A DNA stretch of 64,000 nucleotides from the NCBI GenBank assembly GCA_011009095.1, contig VTPC01091052.1:17722-81721 (forward strand). Direction: 5' to 3'. This document shows, in pieces, positions 21,025 to 31,999 of this stretch (position 1 is its first letter; the number at the start of each line of letters is the position of its first letter). The DNA comes from Ignelater luminosus. Taxonomy: Eukaryota; Arthropoda; Insecta; Coleoptera; Elateridae. The position numbers and the translations under genes are program-made. A model generated the notes under the pieces. The model did no database searches, was not told the origin of the DNA, and saw nothing but the letters and a program-made list of their open reading frames with translations.

Positions 21025-21716
21025 CGTTTATTATCGGCGAATCTTTCGGGTGTGTTTGTTGTGAGGAGAGTAGTTTTATTGTGTGCAAAGCCCTACACAT
21101 AGGGATAAGTTTTCTTTTTCCCTGTTTTCTTCGTTGATGTTGATGGGGTTTTCTCTATAGTATTCAGCTTTTTGGGACCGGGGTCAAGAACCGCCCGACT
21201 TAATTTTTTATCATGGAATTATAAAGTTAGATTAGGATTGAAGATTTTTTAAAAACCTCATTGCAATGGATGCTTCTCCGAGGGTTCTCATTGAATGCAA
21301 CGAGTTCCACAGCAAACAATCCTTGGTAGCCTGCAATTCACCTGGCTAGAGATTTTGGAGAAAAATAGAAAATAGAAAATTGCATCTGTGTCCAGCGATG
21401 TTTGTATTCACGGATATGGAAACCTCACCTGCTAAATTCACATTTATATGGATATACTTGCGCCTATGTTACTAAAATAAAATTCTATAACGATAAATTT
21501 TTTATGGAGATTTTTGTCGGTCACAATCATTAAAGTTAACATTGTTATCCTAAAAAAATTACTTGTACTGCTGTTTGTGAACTAATTTTTTTGCTTAACA
21601 AAATTATTTTTTGCTGTTTAACTTTAATTTTTATTCGAATTTGGAACGCGAATTGGAAGTTGTTGCTCCCGTAATTTAGTTTGTTACAGCTGGTTTCGCC
21701 TCTACGTGCAGATCCG
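21025..21716. other. noncoding, nothing recognised
   Basis: No supported coding frame. Confidence 0.35.
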
Positions 21717-22182
21717 CAAGGCCGTAGCTAGGGGTAGGTAGAGTAGGCACCCGCCTAGAGGCGCAAGAGGCAAGGGGGGCCATAAGAACGCTAGGAAAAA
21801 ATAATAAAAAAATATCTGGCATGATCACCTTTTTTGGAACAATTCAATATCTATACGCTGTTCACAACCTTTTAAATTTTTTTGTGCATTCTAGTACAGT
21901 CAGATGGGATAAACCTAATAATGGACGTTAAAATTAACATTAGAAAGATTTAGTGACACGAGGTGTCTTCGAAAACATTAGACCTAAGAGCAGTGATCAC
22001 TCAATTTAAAGACCTTCTAGCACTTCTGCAAGAAATAACTGATTCAGAAATTTTCAAGAAAAACCTCAGACAATACGAATTTGTGATTCTTTTGATTGTT
22101 TGGTATTCTGTTTTGAAAGAAATTAATTAAGAAGTTAATAAAGAAGAATGTAACAGTTGATATATTGTGCAAATACAGAGTA

Positions 22183-22437
22183 ATTGTAAATGAGTTAGAA
22201 TGGTTTGAATTTGGCGCCACATTAAAATTATTTTCATGTTGGCACTACTTGTTTACTTTTTGCAATCTGTTAAATAATATAATCTATCTTTTTTGAGGTT
22301 ATATAGTACTGTTTGTTATTTATTATACTTTGTAAACAACACAGATTTGACAGATTGCAAAAAGTAAACAAGTAGTGCCAACATGAAAATAATTTAAATG
22401 TGGCGCCAGATTTAAACCATACGCACTCATTTACAAT
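22183..22437. repeat. 255-bp palindromic foldback unit
   Basis: Arms 22183-22274 and 22346-22437 are inverted copies with about 85 of 92 positions identical, separated by 71 bp. The inner 50 bases of the arms, including GGCACTACTTGTTTACTTTT, are identical apart from one base near the end. It interrupts the older hAT relic. No target duplication or protein is visible. Confidence 0.88.
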
Positions 22438-22585
22438 CAAAAGATTACTAGAAAAAATCAAGAATTACAGAAACGATTGTTTTGCTAAATCTGGGAGAAC
22501 TGCTAAGAATATATGCCAGAACTGTAATGTTTTCATAAAACCATAGAAATGCCCAAAAGTAAAATTAAAACAATGCCTGGAAAGC

Positions 22586-23924
22586 AGTGGCGGCTCGAGA
22601 GTTTCAAAACAGGTGAAGCGTTTTGCATTGAAATCCTAGAAATGAACAAAAATTTAACAAGCTAAAAGGTGCTTGTCTCATCCCAAAATCAGTAAAATAC
22701 CTACAACAATGAAAAATGTAACCTTTTGTAGACGAGATCTATTCTTCGATCTTTCAAGGCAGCAAACTTGTTGACGACATTATCATAAAATGGTTGAGTC
22801 CTTTTCAATGAATATTCTTTCTAAATGTGAAAGTCTTTCCTGCGCCATTGAATTGCGCAAGTATGATTTGATTCTTTTCAAGCGCGAGAAACTTCTTTCT
22901 ACTGACGAACTTGTTGATGGTATGGTAAGAATCAGACAAAATAACTTATAAGCTTCTTTAAATATTTGTTTATTGTCGTGCAACAAAAGCATTACTTCCT
23001 GAAGGTTCTTGCTTCTATATTGCTGATCAGAATATATAAGGTCTAATTCGTTTTTCAGTCTTTGCATGTCCGTAGTACTAAATAAACTGAAATATGTTTG
23101 TTTCAAATTATGAAGTTTTTCCGTTGGAAATAATTTAGAATATTCATCAAACTTAGAAACGTCAGCAAGAGAAATGAATAACAATTTATCCAGGTCTTGA
23201 AATCTAGTGTCTATTTGCATCAAAATGGTATCTAAGATTTTATAAAATAGCAGCTTATAACTTTCAAATATTTGTTCGTCAGACTGGGGTCAGACAAGGC
23301 ACCTCAACTTGCCTTCTTTGATTAATATGTGTGTTTATCAAAGCTTCATTAAATATTGTCTTACATTCAATTTCGTTTCTTTTTAACTGAAATTTTCCTT
23401 GGATAATCTTAAATTACGTAAAAACTGAAAACACCGTCAAAGCAACTAAAAAATGCAACGTATAACCGATGCGATCCACCGTATCTGAAAGCTGTATACT
23501 TTTAGTGAATCGCTGTTTGTTTTCTTTAAAAACGCTTCTGGCTCGGCCAATATCGCCGGTCTTTGTACAGCATACGACTGCGTAGGAAGTCTGTTGTCAT
23601 GGCAACGCGTCTTTCTTATTGAAACCAAGGTTGAAACGTTCGCCTAGAATTTTCATATTGCTTCAACACAATGTTAAGCTTAGTGCAAGTGTCCTTATGC
23701 TTTGCGTTCGTATTGGTCCATAACAGGGGCAGGTAGAACGTCTGTGATTTGTGTTTTGAGTATCTCATGCTAATTGCATTGCTCTCGTGACTAATTTTAT
23801 TCAAGATTTTACTATTTTACATTAAGAAACGAAATGACTTAAGTAATTAAATATTAGAAATTACTGAAAGAAAAAAAATAGATAAATCGGCACTTCACTT
23901 GCTTCACCCCAATAGCCTCCACTG
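22586..23924 (-). mobile_element. hAT element (1,339 bp), deletion derivative with transposase C-terminus
   Basis: Termini CAGTGGCGGCT and, inverted, CAGTGGAGGCT, with the perfect 8-bp target duplication CTGGAAAG (22578-22585 and 23925-23932). It contains the hAT dimerisation domain on the minus strand. The element lies inside the older hAT relic. Confidence 0.92.
22783..23223 (-). CDS. hAT transposase C-terminal fragment with hATC dimerisation domain (146 aa)
   Basis: Uninterrupted frame. The C-terminal part reads IPSTSSSVERSFSRLKRIKS followed by LRNSMAQERLSHL, the conserved hATC dimerisation motif (SxxxERxFSxLxxIKxxLRxxMxxxRLxxL). The upstream DNA-binding and RNase H-like catalytic parts are not found between here and the element's other end, so this cannot be an active transposase. 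It could at most make a dimerisation-competent fragment, which is speculation. The Met at 23223 is only the first in the open frame. Confidence 0.85.
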   Translation of the reverse strand: MMQIDTRFQDLDKLLFISLADVSKFDEYSKLFPTEKLHNLKQTYFSLFSTTDMQRLKNELDLIYSDQQYRSKNLQEVMLLLHDNKQIFKEAYKLFCLILTIPSTSSSVERSFSRLKRIKSYLRNSMAQERLSHLERIFIEKDSTIL

Positions 23925-24190
23925 CTGGAAAGCTTGAAACTGACTAACTTGACCCCAGATATCAGACAAAGGCAAATAATACTCCAAGTTGTGGATTTCC
24001 TAACTTCCCAATTATACGATCGTTACGAAAAGTTAAATGAACTCTTAGCTGATTTTGAGATTTTAAATGGTGCGTCGTTTTTAAAGATGAGCCTCAGTGA
24101 CAAAGAAAAGTGTATTGAAGATTTGTGCATAAAATATCCGAGTTTTTTCGTGGCAAGGTTTTTTGTATTTTTCAATTCCCGTCTCCAGTA

Positions 24191-25173
24191 GTTTTTGATT
24201 CATGATCAGATTTAAAAATTTTTTAAATATTTTCTAGGATTTATTTATGTCATTACTGTACAGTATGCGTATTTCACGGATCCTCCCCTGAATGATTGGG
24301 AATAGACAACACATCTTACAATGCAGAGCCGTTTTTTCTAAAAAGTTCAACCCTTGTTAATGGAACCATAATTTGCTGTGAGCTGAAGCTGACAAAAGTC
24401 AAGTGTTTAACATTTGTTTGGTTATATTTCCTGTTTAACTTTTGTACAAACCTGTTCATTTTGTTTACTTTCTTTTTGTTAAATAAGTTGTCTTGTTTAT
24501 TATTAAATACTTAAGATTTTATAATATTTATAGTTATTCTTATTATGTTTTCTAAAAAAGCAAATCTTATTTCTAATCAGCATAAAATAGAGGAATTCTG
24601 GCATTGACATGTATGATAGTCAACAATACAAACGTAATCCATTTTGTTTTTAAAATCTTTAATTACGCAAAGATATCTCTGAATTGTATGACGTGTTGCC
24701 TATTCCCCAACTTTCTCACTAAAGGGGGGAGTGCTGTAGGGACTCTACTATACACACAGTCAAGGAATGCTGGAGAGAGAGCCAGCAACCATATAAATGC
24801 ACCTCTTTCTCTTGCCCCTGAAGTCAACCCTAGTGTTTAATTAACAAATAAATAACTTATATTAGTAAGTATTAGCATGTCTTAATCTAAACCCTAAAGA
24901 AAGTTGCAGCATTAAACTGTATAAGGGAGGCGCAAAATAGAAACAACTGGAGGTCTAAGAAGAAGCCTTATGTCCCATTCTGGATGTAAGATGACTAAAA
25001 TGAAGAAGAATGTTTTCAAAGTTTCAGCATGTAAGGGTTATAAGAGGAAATTGAAAGGGTTATGAGCACTTCACCATAAAATGTTTTTTTATTACCAATG
25101 CACAAGTTTGATAATTTTTTTTATCCTAAATAAATGTTATAAATAAAACAGAAATTATATTAAACGGTACGTC
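24191..25173. other. noncoding; possible LTR-like debris at 24717-24850
   Basis: AAAGGGGGGAG followed by TGCTGTAGGG at 24721 resembles a polypurine tract next to an LTR start, and ATATAAATG follows at about 24790. No partner repeat is visible, so the reading is weak. Nothing else is recognised. Confidence 0.25.
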
Positions 25174-25179
25174 TTTATT
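25174..25179 (-). terminator. polyadenylation signal of the LeuRS gene
   Basis: AATAAA on the minus strand, about 36 nt downstream of the LeuRS stop codon; the nearest canonical hexamer. Confidence 0.65.
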
Positions 25180-25214
25180 GTATTTAACAAAATTTATAAA
25201 TAGCACAATATAAA

Positions 25215-28200
25215 TTAATTTTCAGATAATACAATATACACAACCGTTCTACCTAACTCGAAACTTCCTTGCTTTGTTACGACAGTAACTTTATTTCCAC
25301 CATTTACTTCAAAAATACTATCTTGAGGAATTAATACTTTATCTTGAAGTGGTTTATTAAATGGTACCATTTTTCTGTCTCCTAGAATTGGATCTTCATA
25401 CCTCCATAATTGAACACCTTTAAGATCTACAAATCAACATTTAAATATTATTAATATAATTTTATTTATTAAAGTACAACAAAACTAACCTTTCAAACTT
25501 TTAATTTCTTTACCCAGACGAGCAATGATTTTCTCATGGGTATCTCCAGCACTAACTATCAGATGATGAGAGAACAATCCTGAATGAGGAATTGGATTAA
25601 CAAATTCTATACTAACACCAGATCTTGTACCAAAATGAATTTGTGGTTGGCCAGGACAGCAATCTTTCGTTCTTTCTGGAGCACCTTCTTCATCAGTGTA
25701 TCGAATATTAAGTTCCTCAAGCTTCAACAAAATTATTTTAAATATTTCTCAGTGATATAGAATTAATGATACCTACATCTAATGTGTTAGTTAAGTAAAC
25801 GCTATTCTGCTTGAGTACTTCTAACTCATTGAACACAAGTGTTAATGCAAGAGCTTGTGGTCCTAACTTTTCTAATTTCTCCTTTGTCGCCTGAACAAAT
25901 GGCATTACCCTCTTCATGTATTTTTGAAGTTCAGGTTTCTTAGCTAATTCAGAAGATAATACTTTATTTTCTGGAAGGGATCCTTGTTTCTAGAATTAAA
26001 TATTACAGTCATAAAACACAAAATTAATTTATAACTGTCATTATCTTACATCACAAAAATTCTTCATGACAGTAAGAATACAGCTTTGCCAAGGTGGGAA
26101 GGTTTTTGCTACCCATATCGTAGCCATGTTAGGTTTCTCGACAGCCGCTGGATTTGGATTATTCTTTGTAGGTTTTATACCTTGCATATAATTTTTAAGA
26201 TATACTCGGAATGAATGAGCAACTTCCATTAAGTATTCAGATGATTTGATTAATACTTCATCGATAATATCCACTTTTGGCCATAATTCTTTTACAATAC
26301 AAGTTTTCTTTCCTAAAAGTGCCCACACATGTTCAGAAACGTGAGGACAAATTGGTGAAAGTAATAGCGCTTGTATTTCAATAAAATGTATAATGAGATC
26401 AGCATGCATTCCTTCCATTGCAGTCAATTCACGATATTTATCTCGAGTTGCTTGCAATTCAAAGAATCCAGTACGTAAAGCTTCTTTAAATAACATTTTG
26501 TTGTAAAAATCGTCAGTTTCTTTAATCTTTAGGTTAATTTCACTTTTAAATACTTTGTCATGGAAAGTATCAGCTGGTCCAGATCTATAAAAATTATAAA
26601 ATTTGGATTCTTAAATAATTCTTCTAATAAGATGTGCTATTTATTACCTGAGTGAAGTTTTTGTGGCTAAGATTTCTTTAACCCATTCGATAAATGTATA
26701 CAATCTTAGAATACCAGCATCAGCTACATTTTCTACGAAATTAGCATCTTCCACTGTATCTCCTGCATCAGCTAAACAGAGACGCATTCCATCTGCACTA
26801 AATTTCTCAACAGCTTCAGTAAGAGTTAGGAAATTTCCTTCAGACTTTGACATTTTAGCTGAATTGAGTAGAAGATGCCCATTTGCTCTGATAGCTTTTG
26901 GCCATTTGCTTTCATCACCAGGCCACATGGCACAATGATTATAAATGAAATAAGTTAAATGATTTTGAATTAAGTCCTTGCCAGAAGCTCTCAAATCTAC
27001 GGGATACCAAAACTCAAATTCACGTTTCATCAAATCTAAAGATTCCTTTTTGATTTTGCAATTAGATGGATGTGGAGCATTCTTGAAGAATATGTAGTCC
27101 CAAACTTCAGGAGTCATTTGTTCTGCTTTTATACCAAGAGCGTTAGGTTTATCTCCTCTGAATGTGTTTCCTTGTAATAAATGTGCTACTGCATAATAAG
27201 CCATATAGATGGTAGAATCAGAAAGAGATTCAATCAGCCACTGTTCGTCCCATGGTAATTTTGATCCCAACCCATACTTTCTTGAACAAGCATGCTCATG
27301 AAGCCAGTTAAGACAAGCAATGAAATTCTTCATAACTTCATCAGAGAATGTGTTGATTGATTTCAAAGCAATTCCAGCTTGCTTCTTCCATGTTTCATCA
27401 CCATAATCAAGATACCATTGATCACAAAGGGCAACCACACATTCATCTGCTGAACGAGACATTACCGATTTTTCTGGTTCGTAATATACGACAGCTTCAT
27501 TTCTGTCCAATAAATATTTCTGAAGCGATTTTTTAACATCTTGAATCTTCTTGCCTTTATATTCCCCAACTAACATAATCTAAAATATGATAGTTATGAA
27601 GATAACCCTAACACAAGTAATCATTAAAACTAACCCCATCATAAAACCCTTTTAAGTAAACAAGTTCTTTAGCTTCGATAAGTTTATCCTTATCGTTTTG
27701 ACTTTGGATTTTCAATTTGTTATAAGCAGTTACAGCTGATAAATTTCCCAATTCTGGCACTTCAATAATTGGAACTGGTTCATATGGAAGGACCTATTTT
27801 AACATACTTATTAGATAAACAATTTAATTTCTGAATTTCCATCTTACCATTTCATCTGTAATGCCATACTTTTCCCTAAATGGTTGCTTTTTCTTCAAAT
27901 CAACCAAAGCAGCATAATCATCAGGCGAATCCGATGGGACACTGGTTACCACACCCGTACCTTTATCTTCTTTTATTGTTAACATTGGTAAAGCATAGAT
28001 TTTCTCATAACTAGTCAATGGTGCTGTCAAAGCAACTCCCAAGAGATCCTATTCAAGCAAAATTTGAAATTTAATATCAATCGGAATTCAGTCTATAAAA
28101 TAATAGTTTTACCTGTCCCGTAAGTTCTACAACTACATTGAATTTTCCTTCGACTTCAGTAAAACCTTGATAAGATATATTCCTTGCTGCTCTTTCTGTA

Positions 28201-29650
28201 CATACGAAGATATCACCAGACTTAAGAGCAATAGCAACATATTTCATATCAGGTCGGACCCAGCAATTTGTTTGACCATACATTGTTTCTGGACGAAGCG
28301 TTGCTGCCACTAAATAAATCAGTTTATTTCCAAGTTTGCTATTTAAGAGAAGACAAGAAAAATTAAATATTAAATGCTCATTCGTAGCATTAATAACTAT
28401 AATTATTGATGGATTGGCAATAACATCTTCATATTATAAAAACAAATGAATCAACCAATCAGTTTGTTTTAACTGACAGTAAATTAACCTTCAAAATTAC
28501 AACTGTCAGTTTGACATTTAAGTTAAGCAATCATTAAGAATTTACCTAAGTTTTGATGGATAAGGTTGAAGAACTTTCATTTTTATAAGCGTATATTCTT
28601 GTGGACCAACTCCTTCCCCAGATGCACGATCATGATCCATACAAGGCTGACCATCTTTTGGTGAATAAATAGTATAACGTTTACCAAACTGAATTTTATT
28701 TCTATCTTTAAGACGTAAAAACTGCCAGCGTACAAAAGAATCATAAAATAAATTTACATCCGTCGTTATGAAAGTACGTCTCCAATCCACCTACAAATAT
28801 TCCATCGATCAATTAAATGCAATTTAATTAATATTCAGTGTATTTACATGAAGACCTATACTTTGAAGATCCTTCACTGCAAGAGGTGGAAAATAATCCA
28901 ACCAATAATTGGCATCTGCAAACTTTGCTATTTCATCATCTTTCATGCCTAAACTTTGCATAATTTGCCACTGGTATTTTGTAGATGCAGTTTTAGCAAC
29001 TGCTTTACTCTAAAAGCAATACATTTTAATAATTTGAAAAGATCATCGTCAATTTTTCAACGTTACCTTTTTCCCTTTAGCTTTATCTTTTGGAACAACA
29101 TCCTCTTTTTCAACAATTTGTGGTGCATCGTCTTCTTCGGGAAATTCTGGAGGATAACCAAAATCTTCAATTTCCCTCTTTAATTTATCAGCACATGCTT
29201 TTATAGGCATGCCAGTGCAATGTAAACCAAATGGAAACAAAGCATATTTGCCTTTCATACGATGATAACGCACAGCAAATTCACATTTTGATATAGTAAA
29301 CGTGTGTCCTAAATGCAAACGTCCATTCATATATGGATAAGGAAATGTACACATAAACTTTTCATCGGGACTTTTTTTGGGTTCTTTGGGAGCGTCTAAT
29401 TCAAATACTTTTTCATTTTTCCAACGTTCTTGAACTTCCTGTTCGATCTTTTGTAAATACTCTACCTTAAAGGTCCCTTTACGTTCTAATGAAGCCTAAA
29501 ATGATAAGAACTTTAAATTAATAAAAGATTGCATCACTGCAGAAAAAAATTACCGGATGTTCCGAATTTTATATTAAAAAAGTATATATTGAAGATTTAA
29601 AAAGAGAATTTTTCAATTGAAAATTTTAAATTAAAATGTGCACTTACCAT
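25215..29650 (-). CDS. LARS1: Leucyl-tRNA synthetase, cytosolic (12 coding exons, about 1,182 aa)
   Basis: Charges tRNA-Leu with leucine in the cytosol and is part of the metazoan multisynthetase complex. Coding exons by GT/AG junctions and frame: 29650-29648, 29495-29067, 29009-28848, 28790-28546, 28338-28113, 28048-27848, 27793-27635, 27579-26648, 26584-26050, 25989-25777, 25721-25490, 25426-25215. They join in frame to 1,182 codons plus TAA, against about 1,176 aa for human LARS1. The HIGH-type motif HLGH is at residues 62-65 and KMSKS at 717-721. The editing (CP1) motif TLRPET is at 293-298, with both editing threonines kept. The anticodon-binding region is in exon 9 and the C-terminal domain in exons 10-12. 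The first coding exon contributes only ATG. No lesion is seen, so the gene looks functional. Confidence 0.97.
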
Positions 29651-29955
29651 TATTTTAAGTTAAGTCACAACCAGCGTTTCTTCCACTTTATAAGTTAAAT
29701 AAATATGGGTGAGTAAAAACCACGTTCTACACATCTACCTACATCAGCAATTAAATCTTAACCTCAAACGTCACGCGTTAAAAAAATGGATTACGGGAAA
29801 TCCGCGCAGCTGTGAGAAGCACAAGTATTAAGGTGGTGTTTGGGTTGCGTGTATGTTAGGCGCAAAAATGCTTGTTTTATGCTTTGTTTCAGTTCACGTT
29901 TTTAAAAAAGTTTCCAAAATAGTTTATAATAACATAAAATAACATCTACAACAGT
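29651..29955 (-). promoter_or_regulatory. 5' flank of the LeuRS gene
   Basis: Less AT-rich, with several CG dinucleotides around 29770-29860. This is the expected promoter and 5' UTR position. No TATA box or defined site can be named. Confidence 0.4.
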
Positions 29956-31260
29956 TTTCAGCATTTGCCTGAATTTCGCAAGTTACATTTAATTCAGGAA
30001 GCACCCCTTAAAATTACTGAACAAATTTCTGTGGGAGTAACGATTAAAAGTGCTATTTCTAAAAATTGCACTAGCCTATTTCGAACTCCTGTTGACAAAC
30101 ACGAACTCATTTATATTATGACTCTTGATATTAAAAATAAATTATTAGCTGGCCCGGACAAAGTGCCATAGTTTATTATACGCCAATCTGCTATAGCTTT
30201 CATCATTAATTTATCGTTTCAAACTAGAAATGCCTCCTTGATAATTACAGGCCGGTAGCTTTTCCTTCTGAATTTTCAAAAATTTTTAATATTGTTTTCT
30301 AAAACTACTCATTCAATAATTATTAAACAACTAACTAACTAATCATATATTAACGTAACTTTAAATCAGGTAAATCTACTAATACTACACTGTTAGCACT
30401 TACTGAAAAAAGTAATCCAATTACTACAATAAGGAGAGTGCCCTATTGGGATCTTTTGTGATCTCAGCAAGGCATTCGACTGTGTAAATTATAATATTTT
30501 ATTTGAAAAACTTTCAAACATAGAGATTCGGAAAACGACCCTTCAGTTGCTCACTGCTCTAAAAGATAGAACAGAAAGAGTTAGTGTAAAAAATGATGAT
30601 TGTTCTAACACCTTATCTGATTGTCTTGGCATTAACTTAGGTTTACCCCAAGACACTGTGCTGGGGCCTACATTGTTTCCTTTGCACATTAATCATCTAG
30701 AAAGATCATTACTAACTTATGCTATGCTTGTCTTTTACGCAAGTGATACCTCCATTGTTAGATCGGACGCTAAATCAGGAACACTAGAAAATGTAAGTAA
30801 TAACGTATTTCACGAAGTAGAAGATTTTGATGCTAGAAAAACTAATTTTATTAGGTTTCATAGAAAACAAAATAGAACAGATGTGGATATTCAAACTAAA
30901 AGAAAAACTAATGAAGAGTAGGTCTGTTACTAAAGTAAAGTTTCTAGGTGTTACCACTGATAGCACGTTTACCTGGGGGTATCACTGTGAGATCTTAAGT
31001 AGTTCATAAATTAAGTTCACTTTGCTCCTTGATAAGAGACTTGCATTTAATCCTAACTGATGAACAGCTTTTAAGTTTCTATTACCCGCAGACAGAATCT
31101 ACACTTCGGTATGGAATTCTGTGAAATACTTTCACATTGCATGACTGAAGTTTTTATTTGCCAAAAGATGATTATAAGACGCATAGCTGGTATAAGCAAC
31201 AGAGAATTTTGCAAGCCTTGGTTTGCTACATTTAAAATGTATGTGTTGTGTTTTTAAAAT
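29956..31260 (+). pseudogene. LINE-C relic (Jockey-like reverse transcriptase)
   Basis: Blocks in order: PVDKHELIYI and LLAGPDKVP (30090-30170), then after stops PIGIFCDLSKAFDCVNYNIL (30440-30500), LGLPQDTVLGPTLFPLHINH (30640-30700), FYASDTSIV (about 30735) and KVKFLGVTTDSTFTWGYH (30935-30985). They are the usual reverse transcriptase blocks 2-7. The catalytic box has Ser in place of an Asp (YASD), GVxQGS has become GLPQDT, and stops lie between blocks. The family differs from LINE-A and LINE-B. Confidence 0.82.
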
Positions 31261-31999
31261 GACTCTATTCCTAGCTAGCTTATTTTTAAATGAATAGTCT
31301 ATTTTCATAAAAACAAGTCAGTATCACAAAAAAACTGTAACATTCATTATTTTAATACAGGGATATCATAAATAGGAGGAAGCCACGTGACCACGAAATT
31401 TACTGTTGGTTAGGCAACACATCTTGCACTGTTGGCAGCTCTGTTGTAATAAAGAATTATGTAGTTTTCCAGTGGCGTAGTATTGGATATATGATGAAAC
31501 TACTTAGAAACTTAAATATTTAAAGATAATTATATATAAAATTGGAAAATTAAAAAATGACAATCTATAGAAGATATTTTTAAAAACAAGAATTAGATAA
31601 GGCCCAAACAATGCTGATGTAGCTGTTCAACAAGAGCTTTTTAGTTATTTTTTCAATTTTATTAAATTTAACTGTCCACTATGAAGGATTTTTCATAAAA
31701 AGATAATTATGTAGGTAGGGTAAACGCACCAATACCTGGTCATTTAAAGAATATTTGAAGTTCAAACTCATTTAAATTTAAAACTAAATATTTAATAATG
31801 AATTTTTTTGTATAGTTACGCATGCATAAATGATATACATACTCAATCATTAAGAGTCATAAAATGTTTAATTTTAATAAGAGAGAAAAGAAACAGAGAA
31901 ATGTTTTTATGATGTTTCAGAATTCTTGAAATAATCTAGTGAGAAACCAATCTCTATCCATGCAATAATAAATATTTTTTAAATAAAATAAAATTAATT
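31261..31999. other. AT-rich DNA, nothing recognised
   Basis: No frame or repeat assigned. Confidence 0.35.

Larger units (their letters stand above)
21717..24190 (+). pseudogene. old hAT transposase relic (ZMYM1-like type) carrying two nested insertions
   Basis: Starts at CAAGGCCGTAGCTAGGGG, resembling a hAT terminus. Plus-strand blocks, broken by stops, read RFSDTRC (the hAT DTRW block with Trp lost, about 21950), FKDLLALLQEITDSEIF and FVILLIVWYSVLKEIN (about 22000-22130). After the foldback comes NYRNDCFAKSGRTAKNICQ (22460-22510). After the younger hAT come TPDIRQRQIILQVVDFLTSQ and SDKEKCIEDLCIKYPSFF (23950-24160). The order matches the middle of ZMYM1-like hAT proteins. The right terminus was not located. 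Confidence 0.7.

Noticed and set aside
24717..24850. Polypurine tract and LTR-like start
   Set aside because: No second LTR, no target duplication and no pol sequence upstream. Kept only as a weak note.
26663..26938. Plus-strand 91-codon frame inside the LeuRS gene
   Set aside because: Antisense shadow of LeuRS exon 8, which matches the family residue by residue.
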